Assembly (NCBI RefSeq): GCF_900100015.1
Contig: NZ_FNDD01000026.1
Location: 21,301-85,300, forward strand
From: Vibrio xiamenensis
GTDB taxonomy: Bacteria; Pseudomonadota; Gammaproteobacteria; Enterobacterales; Vibrionaceae
Direction: 5' to 3'
DNA length: 64,000 bases
Shown here: positions 44,974-55,195 of the stretch, piece after piece
How positions within the stretch are numbered: the stretch's first letter is position 1
Layout: every line of letters begins with the position of its first letter
Notes under the pieces: generated by a model
The model's database searches: none
Told to the model about the DNA's origin: nothing
The model's input: the letters and a program-made list of their open reading frames with translations, nothing else
Made by a program: the position numbers and the translations under genes

Positions 44974-45897
44974 ATGCAAAAGAGCAAGCCGAGTCAACCT
45001 GAATTTCAACTGAGTAACGACATCGACATCCCGCAAGAAGCGTTTGACTGGTATGACGAATATGCCCATGGCTTGATTGACCGCCGTGAATTTCTTAACC
45101 GCTTAGCCGGGCTTGCGGTACTCGGATTTAGCGTCACCGCCATCTCTTCGGCATTACTGCCTAACTATGCGCAAGCAGAGCAAGTCTCATTTAACGACCC
45201 GGACATCGTCGCGACTTATCAAAAATTTGCGTCCCCACAAGGCCACGGTGAAGGGCAAGGCTATTTGGTGATGCCAGCCAACATCAAACACCCTGCCCCT
45301 GTTGTGCTAGTGATCCATGAGAATCGTGGTCTCAATCCGTATATTAAAGATGTGGCTAGACGGGTTGCGAAACAAGGCTTTATCGCTTTTGCACCAGATG
45401 CGCTTTATCCGGTTGGAGGTTATCCAGGTAATGATGATCAAGGTCGAGCAATGCAAAAAGACCTCGACCGCGCCAAGATTGAGGCCGATTTCATTGCGGC
45501 AGCAGAATATTTAAAAGCGCATCCAAGCGGTAATGGCAAACTTGGCGCTGTGGGCTTTTGCTTCGGCGGCTATGTAGTCAACATGCTCGCGGCGCGCATT
45601 CCAGACAAACTCGATGCCGGCGTTCCTTTTTATGGCACTCCAGCAGCAGAGTCGCTGCGCGATAACGTTAAAGGCCCGCTGTTGCTTCAGTTCGCCGAAC
45701 TCGACACTCGAGTTAATGCCACATGGCCTGACTACGAAACAACCTTGAAAACCAATAAAGTCCCATACACGGCTTACGTCTATGACAAAGTGAATCACGG
45801 TTTCCACAACGATTCGACGGCTCGTTACGCACCGAAAGAAGCCGAATTGGCATGGGAGCGCACCATGGCGTTTTTTGAGCAAACCTTGAATAGCTAA
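44974..45897 (+). CDS. Tat-exported dienelactone hydrolase family protein
   Basis: A 307-residue alpha/beta hydrolase. The N-terminal part has a twin-arginine motif (Arg37-Arg38 in DRREFLNRLAG) followed by a hydrophobic stretch and an Ala-rich cleavage region (NYAQAEQ), so export by the Tat pathway is likely, after an unusually long 36-residue n-region. The catalytic nucleophile is Cys196 in GFCFGGY, typical of dienelactone hydrolases; the late VNHGFHND holds the His. It resembles YghX-type proteins. The natural substrate is unknown. Confidence 0.88.
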   Translation: MQKSKPSQPEFQLSNDIDIPQEAFDWYDEYAHGLIDRREFLNRLAGLAVLGFSVTAISSALLPNYAQAEQVSFNDPDIVATYQKFASPQGHGEGQGYLVMPANIKHPAPVVLVIHENRGLNPYIKDVARRVAKQGFIAFAPDALYPVGGYPGNDDQGRAMQKDLDRAKIEADFIAAAEYLKAHPSGNGKLGAVGFCFGGYVVNMLAARIPDKLDAGVPFYGTPAAESLRDNVKGPLLLQFAELDTRVNATWPDYETTLKTNKVPYTAYVYDKVNHGFHNDSTARYAPKEAELAWERTMAFFEQTLNS

Positions 45898-46061
45898 TAT
45901 TGGCTGCTAAGTTCAAGTTTTTAACTTAAAGGCACTAACTGAAAGCTTTTAGCTTTAAAAGCATAACGCGTTGCACTTATCAGACATTGGCGTTGGAAGA
46001 TTGGGCTTTATCGTCAATCGAACTACACTTGAAACAACTTCTGCCAAAAATGTGAACGTCG

Positions 46062-47927
46062 ATGTCTAAGCACTTTGCTGATTTAAAGCGCCTGCCTACG
46101 CTGTTTGGGTTGATCGGCTTAGGGCTGCTGTTTATCGCCAGTAATCTCTTTACTGACTACTGGCTTTTTCGTCATCAGGCAGACCAACTGGCGCTTAACT
46201 CTGCCCATCATAAAGCGGCCAACATCGAAAAACGCATGCAAGCCTACTTTCAACGCATCGTGAACACCGCAACGGCGGTGAGAAAAACGTTACAATCCCC
46301 GCAATCACTTGGGCAGCAGCAGTTTGCCAATATCGGCCAATCGATATTGGCAAGCAATCCAGAATTTGTTCGTCTGCGCTTAATCGGCCTTAACCAGCAG
46401 ACGTGGACGGTCGACCAAAACTCGATCACTATCGGATCACCTTTATCTGTCACCCCAAACGCCAACATCGCGTTAGCCCAACCTCAAACACCCGGTCATG
46501 GCGATGTCTGGTTCGCGAATTTACATCCGGTTCAGGGAAGCAGTTACGTATTCGACGTTCTGACTCAGGTCGTTATCCAAAACCAAAATGAGAGCTTGTT
46601 AGCCATCACCATTTCCGCCGATGCATTGCTCGATAACCTAACTCAGGATTCCCTATATCGTATTGCGCTGCTCAATGATGAAGGCAAGATCATTTACCAG
46701 AACAGTGACGACGCCGAGCACAATATTCAATCTCTCGAGCAACAAGCAGCAGATTACATCAAATCACAAAGTAGTCACTTAAACGCTTCACCTCAAACGG
46801 TTATCAGCGATAAACTATTTATCTCAAAAATCACCTTTCCCAACCAAGCTTCGGTGTATTTAATCCTCAGTCTCAATGCGCCGTTTTCGGAGGCGCAGCA
46901 GCAGTCTTTTGCTAACAGTGCCATCATCAGTTCACTAATAGGGTTAATCCTGATCACGCTGATTTATGCGCTGTGGCGAACCTTCTATCATCATTTGAAC
47001 ATTCTATTTGACCGCCAAGGTAGCACCATTGGCGAGCTTAAACGCATCAACAACCGAGCCGCAGAGCTACTGAAAGAAAATCGCCTATTTTTGGATCTCG
47101 CCTCCGACGGTATTCACATCCTCGATAGCGAAGGAAACATGGTGGTGTGCAGCCGATCTTTTGCCGATATGCTCGGCTATAGCCATGAAGAAGCGTTAGA
47201 ACTGAACGTGAAAGATTGGGATGCTAAGCTCCCTCGCGAAGAGATCACACTGATTATGAAATCGTTTCAAGAAAGGCCACAAGCCTTTGAAACACTTCAT
47301 AAACGTAAAAACGGTTCGGTGTTTGATGTGGAAGTCAATGTGCGTTGGATAAACAGTCAATCCGGCGCCTATTTTTACGCATCGTCGCGGGATATTTCTG
47401 ACCGCAAAGCGCTGGAACGCAAACTCGAACATATTGCTACCTATGATTCGCTCACCAATGTGCTGACTCGCCGTGAGTTTATTCGCCGTTTTCGTTTGGA
47501 ACTTGAGCGTTATCAGCGTCACCCAGACACACCGCTGACCTATGCCATGTTAGACCTTGACGATTTTAAGGCGATCAACGATCAATACGGCCATAGTGCA
47601 GGAGACTTAGTGCTGAGTAGCGTGGCAAACGTGATTAAAACGTCACTGCGCAAAAACGACATTATCGGCAGGCTTGGCGGAGAAGAACTTGGCATTGTCT
47701 ATATCGGTGCGACGTCGGATTTTGCTCTTGCGTCCATTGAGCGCATTCGTAAACGCATTCACGATACGGTGATTTTGCATCACCAACAACGTATTCCCTG
47801 CACCGCCAGTATTGGCATTACTGACGTGCAATTTTCTGATCGCAAAATTGAAGATGTGATGGAGCGTGCTGACAAGGCACTGTATCTCGCCAAAGCACTG
47901 GGCAAAGACCGCGTCGAAGCCTGCTAA
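46062..47927 (+). CDS. Membrane PAS-GGDEF diguanylate cyclase
   Basis: A 621-residue inner-membrane protein: membrane helix at about 16-35, periplasmic sensor (about 36-285), second helix (about 288-308), PAS domain (about 345-455; DLASDGIHILDSEGNMVVCSRSFADMLGYS) and GGDEF domain (about 460-621). The active site is GGEEL (539-543), which is compatible with cyclase activity, and the inhibitory I-site RKND (530-533) sits exactly five residues before it. It therefore should make c-di-GMP with product feedback. It is convergent with the cellulose operon, whose synthase needs c-di-GMP, so local coupling is plausible. Confidence 0.93.
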   Translation: MSKHFADLKRLPTLFGLIGLGLLFIASNLFTDYWLFRHQADQLALNSAHHKAANIEKRMQAYFQRIVNTATAVRKTLQSPQSLGQQQFANIGQSILASNPEFVRLRLIGLNQQTWTVDQNSITIGSPLSVTPNANIALAQPQTPGHGDVWFANLHPVQGSSYVFDVLTQVVIQNQNESLLAITISADALLDNLTQDSLYRIALLNDEGKIIYQNSDDAEHNIQSLEQQAADYIKSQSSHLNASPQTVISDKLFISKITFPNQASVYLILSLNAPFSEAQQQSFANSAIISSLIGLILITLIYALWRTFYHHLNILFDRQGSTIGELKRINNRAAELLKENRLFLDLASDGIHILDSEGNMVVCSRSFADMLGYSHEEALELNVKDWDAKLPREEITLIMKSFQERPQAFETLHKRKNGSVFDVEVNVRWINSQSGAYFYASSRDISDRKALERKLEHIATYDSLTNVLTRREFIRRFRLELERYQRHPDTPLTYAMLDLDDFKAINDQYGHSAGDLVLSSVANVIKTSLRKNDIIGRLGGEELGIVYIGATSDFALASIERIRKRIHDTVILHHQQRIPCTASIGITDVQFSDRKIEDVMERADKALYLAKALGKDRVEAC

Positions 47928-47993
47928 GCCCAGCTCCGTGGTGACATAAATACAACGGTTAGGTGCGTGGACAAATTGATGTTGATGTTTAGC

Positions 47994-48998
47994 CTAAAAG
48001 CGCTGCGCTGCCAATGCGCTTAACAATTTTAAGCTGGCAGAATAGTAGTCATCTTGCGGCGTAATTTTACCTGATGACGCACCAAATTGCCCCATGGTTA
48101 AATCACGCACCGCAAGTAATCCACCACCCATTGGGTAGTTTGCAACACTGCCATCAAGCACATTTTCCCAAGCCGGTGTTTGTGTGCGAGGGTAACGCTC
48201 AAACCAGTTTTGCCAACGAGCTAACAGCGGGTTGTTAGGCTGATCCCATTTGATATACATAGGCACTCGAATCGCATCGTAACTGACGCGAGCGGGCCAT
48301 TTATTTGCCGGTGCCGTTTTGCCAGATGAGAACAAAGTTACCCAGTCGGTTGGCACATCGCTTCTGCCCCAAGTAATTTGCCCCATAATTGTCTGGGCAT
48401 CGTCAATGAGCTGCCAAACCTGAGCTAAATGAGTTCGCTCAGCAAACGCGCGCCAAGCCGGAAAGATAAAGTAAGATGGATTGAGAGTCAGCGCATGGCT
48501 GTCACGAAAACCCAGTCGTCCCGGTAGCATGATTTGATGCCCAGCGAAATTCACCACAGTGTACTTAAGTAGAGCGTGAATAATCTTATCGGACTCAGCT
48601 TGGTAACTCTTATCCTGCCAAAGCTCAGCAGCTTTCATCAGCGCCCAAGCGATCATCACATCGCCATCGGAGGCATTGTTTTTATCCGCAATTGGATTGG
48701 CTTCAACTGGGTTATAACGCCAGTAAAATAATCCGGTTTGACGATCGCGCAAGTATTTATTGGTCCACTGCCATATTCGATCAAACGACGCTTTATCCTT
48801 AGCCGCGACCGCAAACAGCATGGAAAAGCCCTGACCTTCGGTGTGACTGACGTTATGGTTACCCGTATCGATAATGCGTCCGTCACTGGCCATAAAACGC
48901 TGCTTAAACGTCGACCAATCTAATTCGGCACAGAAGCCAGAATGGGCAAATAGTGAACAACACATCGTCAATAGCAGAGTCAATCTCTTGAACATCAT
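47994..48998 (-). CDS. bcsZ: Cellulose-operon endoglucanase BcsZ (GH8)
   Basis: A 334-residue periplasmic beta-1,4-glucanase that trims or edits nascent cellulose. Signal peptide ends near GFCAE (about residue 24). Catalytic Glu54 lies in NVSHTEGQGFSM, and SDGDVMIAWAL carries the conserved Asp. It is the last gene of the bcs block, 152 bp after bcsC with a terminator-like hairpin between. In many operons bcsZ precedes bcsC, so the order here is Z last. Confidence 0.95.
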   Translation of the reverse strand: MMFKRLTLLLTMCCSLFAHSGFCAELDWSTFKQRFMASDGRIIDTGNHNVSHTEGQGFSMLFAVAAKDKASFDRIWQWTNKYLRDRQTGLFYWRYNPVEANPIADKNNASDGDVMIAWALMKAAELWQDKSYQAESDKIIHALLKYTVVNFAGHQIMLPGRLGFRDSHALTLNPSYFIFPAWRAFAERTHLAQVWQLIDDAQTIMGQITWGRSDVPTDWVTLFSSGKTAPANKWPARVSYDAIRVPMYIKWDQPNNPLLARWQNWFERYPRTQTPAWENVLDGSVANYPMGGGLLAVRDLTMGQFGASSGKITPQDDYYSASLKLLSALAAQRF

Positions 48999-49063
48999 CA
49001 GTTATTATCCATTGGTCCCGTCCTGGTACTCGTGATTATCTAAATAGCGCACACATTATGTAG

Positions 49064-49095
49064 AAAAAGGATGGCCATAAACGACCACCCTTTTT
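49064..49095 (-). terminator. Terminator-like hairpin between bcsC and bcsZ
   Basis: Arms AAAAAGGATGG and CCACCCTTTTT (one mismatch) with a 10-nt loop; the minus strand then has T5. It may attenuate transcription into bcsZ or stabilise the upstream mRNA. Confidence 0.6.
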
Positions 49096-49150
49096 ATTGC
49101 ACATCTTTCTTTTGCTTACGTACCTTCAAATGACGTAACCAAAGTGGCGA

Positions 49151-52100
49151 TTAGAATTCGTTAAATGCGTGGCGCAGCGTTATCTGCGCTGATGCTTCAT
49201 TATAATCACCAAATGTGTCATAGCCAACACGTGCTTCTAAAGAGATATCTTGCTGAATTTTATAACCTAAAGCAGCGTGAAAATTGTAGCCAATGCCACT
49301 GACACTTTCACCGCTGTAATAGGCTTCTTCTGCGTAGCCCGAGGTCACGTAGCTTTCCAGCGTCGATTGCAAGCTGGCATCATTGGGGAAATACGCCGCC
49401 TGATCTTGACTATAGGATTGATAACCCAGTGAGCCGCCAAGTTCTAAACTCAGCTTGTGGAACTCCTGCTGATAATCAACCGGGAAAGACATGCTAACGT
49501 AGTTTTGCGGACTGAAATAGCCGCCGTGCCCATAGCTGTAATAACCGAGGTTTTGCTCGAAGTCTTTGTAATTAAGGTTCAATCCAATTTGTAGCTGACG
49601 GTCACGAAGTTGGTATGGACGCAAATACACACCAGCACCCACATCAACGCCGGTATTTTCAGCAACGTTATGGCCAATATAGCGCCATAAACCAGCATTA
49701 GCGTAGTAACCCGCATCACCGTCATCGAAGTTAAACTGCAAATTAGCACCGTTACGCGTCACTTGTCCCCAATATTTACCAGAGAAAGTATCGTAAGCAC
49801 CGACATAAGACAGCACGCTGTCTTTTACTGCGCGGCGTTCCCCCGACAGCGACAACTGAGCATAGTCACCAAGTGGCAACTTAAATGTCACACCACCAAT
49901 TAATGTGCTGAGTTCTAACCCAAGTGGTGTGGTACCCATATCGACTTGGTAGTAATCGCCTTCCAACGCCATACCAAATTCAACCCCACTTTGGCTTTGA
50001 GCGCCTTGTGAGTCAACATCCGGTAATTCATCATCTGACAACGTCGACAACCCTTCCGCCTCCGCCACTGAACCTTGAATTAAAGCGCCAGTACCGAAAC
50101 GGCGGTTGGCATCGCCAGAAGAAGTACCACCGTCAAGTGATACCGCATCAATATTGAGTTTAAAGCGCGAATCGCCAAACGGGATGGTCGACCACTGCAG
50201 CGGCGCTCGCGCTTCTGTCAATTTACTTAAGCCGCTTTCACCATCACGACCACGAATCTCTATCCCGCCTTGCAGCCAGCTCGAGGTTTGTTGATTGATT
50301 TGCACCATCAAACGATTCACATCAGCCAAAGTCTGTTGCTCTTCGCTTGGCTCAGGTAAGTCAAGGCGCTGAGTCACTGTATCGCCATGAACTTGCCACG
50401 GCATCGTGACGCCATACACTGAGCTAGTTTGCGCCTCGCTAACCGACGAACGTCCACTTTCAAATGGGTTATCGGCAATCACTAGGCCGCCAATCATTGG
50501 TGAAGTCGATGCATAGTTTTGCTCAAGACCAAGCAATTTGGCTCTCGCTTCACGCAGGGTCGCTAGGGCTTTGCCGTGCTCGCCTTGCGCTTCATAAATT
50601 CTCGCCATCAGCAACATACGCGGTGCCGATTGCTGATTTTTCAGCTGCTGCGCGAGCGCAGCGGCACGGGCTGGTTCGCCATCGGCCAACGCAATATTGA
50701 TGGCCCCGATTAACGCGTCTTGCTCCGGCGTATCTTTTTGGTTATCAAGCAGATAATCATAAACGACTTGCGCTTTGCCATTCAGCTTACCTGATTGATA
50801 CAAACGGCCCATCGCCAACATCAAGTCGGTGTTTTGCGGGTCAATTTGCAGCGCATGAGTGAGTAAGTCGTAAGCCGGCGCATAATTACCCTGGTTACGC
50901 AGACTGTCCGCTTCGTTAATCACATACACATTTCGTGCTCGTGCTAACTGCAGCGGCGTGCTAGCCGCAATAAGTTGCGGATCGTTAAGTAAACTTTCCG
51001 CGTCATCACGAAGCCCAGCTTTGTAAAGCACCGCCACTTGGTCGGCATAATCTCCAGCATTACCTTGAATGCCTTGCGCGATGCTTGCCTTAACCAGTGT
51101 CACCGCGCCGTTAGTATCGCCGCATTTGACCAACAACTGCGCCAATTTACCTGCCCATAATGGATGCGCACTCGCCTGCGGTTTAATGCGTTCAAGCACT
51201 TCTAACGCTTTAGCTTTATCGCCGCCAGTCAGATAAGAACTTGCCAGCTCCAGAGCCAAATAAAAGCGCGATTGTTGATATAATTCTTCAATTTTATCCG
51301 TGCGCTCAGCAACAGGAATACGGCCAATTAAGCTGTTAACCTCACGCCATTGCTCTCGCTCACCAGCAAACAGCGCCAACGCATACAGAGCTTCACCGCT
51401 AGCATCATCGCTGTTAAGCGGTGCGAGTACATCGTTCGCGGCCTGCTCATCGCCCTGCTTAAGGTGCAATTTCGCCAGTTCCAAACGCAACCATGGATTG
51501 TTAGGCAGACGCTGCAAACCGTTTTCCAAAATCACGATGGCGGTTTCGATGTTGCCCGCATCAATGGCTTGCTGCGCTAAATCACGCATGTTGCCGTAAC
51601 GGTCTGCCGACTGAATCTTGCGCTGCAAATCTTTTGGCATGGTCGCAAGCAGTGTTGCCGCGTTATCTTTCTGATTCTGCTCGGTATAGACGTAGTAAAG
51701 TGCTTCTTTCGCTTCAAGGCTATTTGGCACTTGTTTGATCACGCGCTTCAGCAAATCTTCTGCTTGGACGTAATCTCCGTTATGTCTCAGCACATCCGCA
51801 CGAAACAGTTTGGCGGTAACGCCAGCCTGACCAGAGCGCTCAGCCAATGGCGCGCTGAGCGCCAACGCCTGTTTCACATCGCCTTGCTTGTAAGCGCTTT
51901 TCGCGGTTTCAAGCTCAGCATAGAATTTTGCTTCATCTGCCTGATTGCGACGTTTCTTCGCTTGTGAACCACCTTGATCAGCCGCGCGATTCAAATACTT
52001 CGCCGCCGTGGTGTAATCACCTTGGTGTAATGCCACGTAACCCAAGCCCGCCAAGGCTTCTGAATCGTTTGGCGACTGGGCTAATACGGTTTGGAACTCA

Positions 52101-52957
52101 CTTTTGGCTTTGCTCAAATTGCCGCTATTAAGCTGGTTATAACCGCTGCGGGTGATACCACCGCCCACAGTGCGTTTGTAGTGCAAAACCACTTCACTGT
52201 CACCCGGATGGCGATCGGCCCAATTTTCGTACAACGCTTTATCAGCGCTGTTTGGCTCAAGCCAAATCAGTGCTTGGCGCAAAGATTGGTCGGCTTTAGG
52301 GCTCACGGACGCATAGGACTTAAGAATTTGAATCCCTTTACGGCGAGTGTTTTCGCGATACGTCAGCACTTGACCATACGCAACGCCAATCGCGCTGTTG
52401 TTTGGATTCTGCTTCGCGAACTGCGCTAATTTTTCAACCGCAGTCGGGTACAGTGACTTATCACCCGACATAGTCAGGTAATATTCGGGAACCAACGGAA
52501 TCGGTGGCTCTTGCCCCTGAAAAATTGAATTCCAGGTTTCGATAGACGCTTTGATTTCGCCAGCTTGTGACTGCTGACGCGCCAGCTCAATGGCCTCTTG
52601 CGGCAAAGCACTTAGGGTACTTGAGCTGGCGAGTTGCTGCAATTGCGGCGCATTTGGGTGCGCTTTTTGTAAGCGCGCTTGCCACTGCGCGGCGGTTTTA
52701 TCATCACCTTGTTGCTGCGCCCACAACGCCATTAAATACAGCGCTTGGGGGTTATTCGCATCCACCATCAACACTTTTTTTAGCGACTCGTTAGCAAGCG
52801 GATCATTGGACTTTTCGTGCCAATATTCTGCTTGCTCGAGTAGCGTTTGCAGCGCCGGATCTTGGCTAGATTCTGCGCCTGCGTAAGGTACAAAGCCAAA
52901 CTGCAAGGCTTCAAACAAACATAAGGTTGAAAATAGCTTTAATTTATTGTTTTTCAT
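49151..52957 (-). CDS. bcsC: Cellulose export protein BcsC
   Basis: A 1268-residue protein: signal peptide (about 1-28), a long array of TPR repeats through most of the periplasmic part (about 30-830) that bridges to the synthase and binds peptidoglycan, and a C-terminal outer-membrane beta-barrel (about 930-1268) ending in ITLRHAFNEF with a terminal Phe. The family is usually about 1150-1300 residues. It begins 19 bp after bcsB. The protein exports the glucan chain through the outer membrane. Confidence 0.96.
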   Translation of the reverse strand: MKNNKLKLFSTLCLFEALQFGFVPYAGAESSQDPALQTLLEQAEYWHEKSNDPLANESLKKVLMVDANNPQALYLMALWAQQQGDDKTAAQWQARLQKAHPNAPQLQQLASSSTLSALPQEAIELARQQSQAGEIKASIETWNSIFQGQEPPIPLVPEYYLTMSGDKSLYPTAVEKLAQFAKQNPNNSAIGVAYGQVLTYRENTRRKGIQILKSYASVSPKADQSLRQALIWLEPNSADKALYENWADRHPGDSEVVLHYKRTVGGGITRSGYNQLNSGNLSKAKSEFQTVLAQSPNDSEALAGLGYVALHQGDYTTAAKYLNRAADQGGSQAKKRRNQADEAKFYAELETAKSAYKQGDVKQALALSAPLAERSGQAGVTAKLFRADVLRHNGDYVQAEDLLKRVIKQVPNSLEAKEALYYVYTEQNQKDNAATLLATMPKDLQRKIQSADRYGNMRDLAQQAIDAGNIETAIVILENGLQRLPNNPWLRLELAKLHLKQGDEQAANDVLAPLNSDDASGEALYALALFAGEREQWREVNSLIGRIPVAERTDKIEELYQQSRFYLALELASSYLTGGDKAKALEVLERIKPQASAHPLWAGKLAQLLVKCGDTNGAVTLVKASIAQGIQGNAGDYADQVAVLYKAGLRDDAESLLNDPQLIAASTPLQLARARNVYVINEADSLRNQGNYAPAYDLLTHALQIDPQNTDLMLAMGRLYQSGKLNGKAQVVYDYLLDNQKDTPEQDALIGAINIALADGEPARAAALAQQLKNQQSAPRMLLMARIYEAQGEHGKALATLREARAKLLGLEQNYASTSPMIGGLVIADNPFESGRSSVSEAQTSSVYGVTMPWQVHGDTVTQRLDLPEPSEEQQTLADVNRLMVQINQQTSSWLQGGIEIRGRDGESGLSKLTEARAPLQWSTIPFGDSRFKLNIDAVSLDGGTSSGDANRRFGTGALIQGSVAEAEGLSTLSDDELPDVDSQGAQSQSGVEFGMALEGDYYQVDMGTTPLGLELSTLIGGVTFKLPLGDYAQLSLSGERRAVKDSVLSYVGAYDTFSGKYWGQVTRNGANLQFNFDDGDAGYYANAGLWRYIGHNVAENTGVDVGAGVYLRPYQLRDRQLQIGLNLNYKDFEQNLGYYSYGHGGYFSPQNYVSMSFPVDYQQEFHKLSLELGGSLGYQSYSQDQAAYFPNDASLQSTLESYVTSGYAEEAYYSGESVSGIGYNFHAALGYKIQQDISLEARVGYDTFGDYNEASAQITLRHAFNEF

Positions 52958-52976
52958 AGACTTAAATCATCTCAAC

Positions 52977-55193
52977 TTATTGCTCTAAGCGCTTGCGAGA
53001 GCGACTAACCAAGCGGTAGTAAACCGCCCATCCCATCAACAATGACACTAAGGTCGTTAATAGTGCGAAAACCGCACTATGCTGGTTGGCATACCAAATC
53101 GCCATTTGATACCAAGGCAGTTGTCCGGTTGGAAACTGCGGTGCAACCTGAAAGCTTTTCACGCCATTACTGTCGGTGATTACCGCAGCATCACCGCGAA
53201 TGCCCGCGTTGATTTCACTGGATTTCAAATCGTTGTCGAGCTTCAAAAGCTCCGCATCTGAGGTCGCGGTTACCATCACGACAGTGCGTTTACTGCTCCA
53301 AGGCGATTGAAAACTGACGAACGCGCGCCAAGTCTGGCTCGATGAAAAATAGCGGTCCGCTTCAACGGAATTCAGTTGCCAGTAGCCTTTGATCCAGTTT
53401 TTCACCGTTTGTAGCTTGTCCATGCCACGCACGTGCAGAGTATTATCTTGAATACTGAACGGCGAGCCGCGCAGTAGCGCACGGTTGGTGGTTTGATTGC
53501 TAAGAGCGCTCACTGCTAACACATCCACATTCTCCAGCGCCTGATAATTAGTCGGCATACCAAGAAATACGCGATTCCCCGCGATCATGGTGCCAGTGGC
53601 ATTACCTGCGCGCCCGGCCAGAGTTAGTAACGTTTGTAACTCGGCACTGCTTGGATTATTTGGTAACAACAACGCCGTTTGTGAGAAATCAGCCAAGCGG
53701 GTGAATGGGAAAGACGCACCGACGAAAAACGACAAATTTGGCAGCAGCGAGAAGTGCTGAGTCTGGCTTAAGTCGATGGTCGACTTACTATCAATCTGGC
53801 TCTTAATGTTGTTGTGAACCAGAGTGCTACACGGAGCGTCGGCATTGGCTTTGACATTGAAATACAGTGACAACTGGTTATCGCCGTAAATCATGTAAGG
53901 TTGAATTGGAATCACGCTGTGCTCTTGGCGTGAATCACCGCCCAATTTGCGCCATAACCCTTCCAAGAAGCCGCGGCGATTAACGGACAAATCGGCCAGG
54001 AATTGATGATTAAACGTCACGTTGAGCGCAGAATTATCTTCGTCAATCCAATCTTCGGTTGGAAAACGGTAGCCCAAATCGAGCGGAATGGTGTCGCCGT
54101 CCCACAAGAACAGATCCGGCGCGGCGCGAAACGCAAAGTTGATCGGTTCATGCCAAATACCCGAGACTTTCATCTCTTGGCCAGGCTGAATCAAGTTTTT
54201 GAGTTTGACAGGCGCATCCGTCGCAATCCATTTTGGTGCGTCATAAGGCACACTTTTTGGGAGCGCTTGATGTTGAACCTTAATGGTGGCGGTTTGCGCG
54301 GCAAAATCGCCTTGAGTTAAACGGTAAACGGCTGAGCGCATCGCATCATCATCACGGCCTACCACCAACAGCAGTTTGTAAGCTGGGTTAAGCGGGTTAC
54401 TCACCACACTCAAGCTCGCCATCTCGCTACTTGGCAGTGTTAACTTGCCTACTTGCTCACCTGGGCGACCAAACACGATACCGTTGCCGTTAGGTAAACG
54501 GCCTTTAAACGCTTGGAATGTCACTCCACGGTAGCTGGCTTGGCTACCAAACCATGACGCCAACATCGAAGCCGCACTGACGTTTTGTTCAGTAACTTGG
54601 CGGGAAAATACCATATTGATCGAACGGCCAAGCATCTCTTGAGCATCCCAAAATGGTTTCGGAAAATAGCTCAAATCATCCGAGATCGCGAGTTGTTGAA
54701 GTTGCAACTTAACTTTGGAGCTAGGCAATATATGTATCTGCTGAACTTGTTGACCATTTTGATAGCATAGTTCGCCATTCTCTTGGCTGTTAAGTTTAAA
54801 ACTCAATACGTTACTTGAGGTCACAAGCATAGCTGGAATATTAAGCTGAAAGGCGGTCTTCTCTTGGCTCACCGAACTGAGCGGAATATTGCCAATCACC
54901 TGACCATTAACCATCAGTTGCAACGACATATTACTGCCAATCAGTGAAGAACTAGATTGGATATCAAGCAATAGCTGCGCTTTGGTTACCAATTGGTCTA
55001 TTGGCAAACCAAAACCAATGCCTGCATCGTGCTGACCACCGCGAAAGACGATGCCATTACTTAGGCCCATCTTCGCCAGTGATAATTCGTTGTGAGTTTG
55101 ACCACTAACGCTAAAACCATCAGCAGTTGCTGCATATACAGAACCACATACGCTTAGAAGTAGCGCCAAACCATAAGCAAATAATTTCTTCAT
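52977..55193 (-). CDS. bcsB: Cellulose synthase subunit BcsB
   Basis: A 738-residue periplasmic, membrane-anchored partner of BcsA that guides the nascent glucan. Signal peptide MKKLFAYGLALLLSVCGSVYA; repeated carbohydrate-binding/flavodoxin-like modules; a single C-terminal membrane anchor (about 708-728, FALLTTLVSLLMGWAVYYRLV) that packs on BcsA. Typical length is 720-780. It starts 2 bp after the bcsA stop, so it is translationally coupled. Confidence 0.96.
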   Translation of the reverse strand: MKKLFAYGLALLLSVCGSVYAATADGFSVSGQTHNELSLAKMGLSNGIVFRGGQHDAGIGFGLPIDQLVTKAQLLLDIQSSSSLIGSNMSLQLMVNGQVIGNIPLSSVSQEKTAFQLNIPAMLVTSSNVLSFKLNSQENGELCYQNGQQVQQIHILPSSKVKLQLQQLAISDDLSYFPKPFWDAQEMLGRSINMVFSRQVTEQNVSAASMLASWFGSQASYRGVTFQAFKGRLPNGNGIVFGRPGEQVGKLTLPSSEMASLSVVSNPLNPAYKLLLVVGRDDDAMRSAVYRLTQGDFAAQTATIKVQHQALPKSVPYDAPKWIATDAPVKLKNLIQPGQEMKVSGIWHEPINFAFRAAPDLFLWDGDTIPLDLGYRFPTEDWIDEDNSALNVTFNHQFLADLSVNRRGFLEGLWRKLGGDSRQEHSVIPIQPYMIYGDNQLSLYFNVKANADAPCSTLVHNNIKSQIDSKSTIDLSQTQHFSLLPNLSFFVGASFPFTRLADFSQTALLLPNNPSSAELQTLLTLAGRAGNATGTMIAGNRVFLGMPTNYQALENVDVLAVSALSNQTTNRALLRGSPFSIQDNTLHVRGMDKLQTVKNWIKGYWQLNSVEADRYFSSSQTWRAFVSFQSPWSSKRTVVMVTATSDAELLKLDNDLKSSEINAGIRGDAAVITDSNGVKSFQVAPQFPTGQLPWYQMAIWYANQHSAVFALLTTLVSLLMGWAVYYRLVSRSRKRLEQ

Positions 55194-55195
55194 TT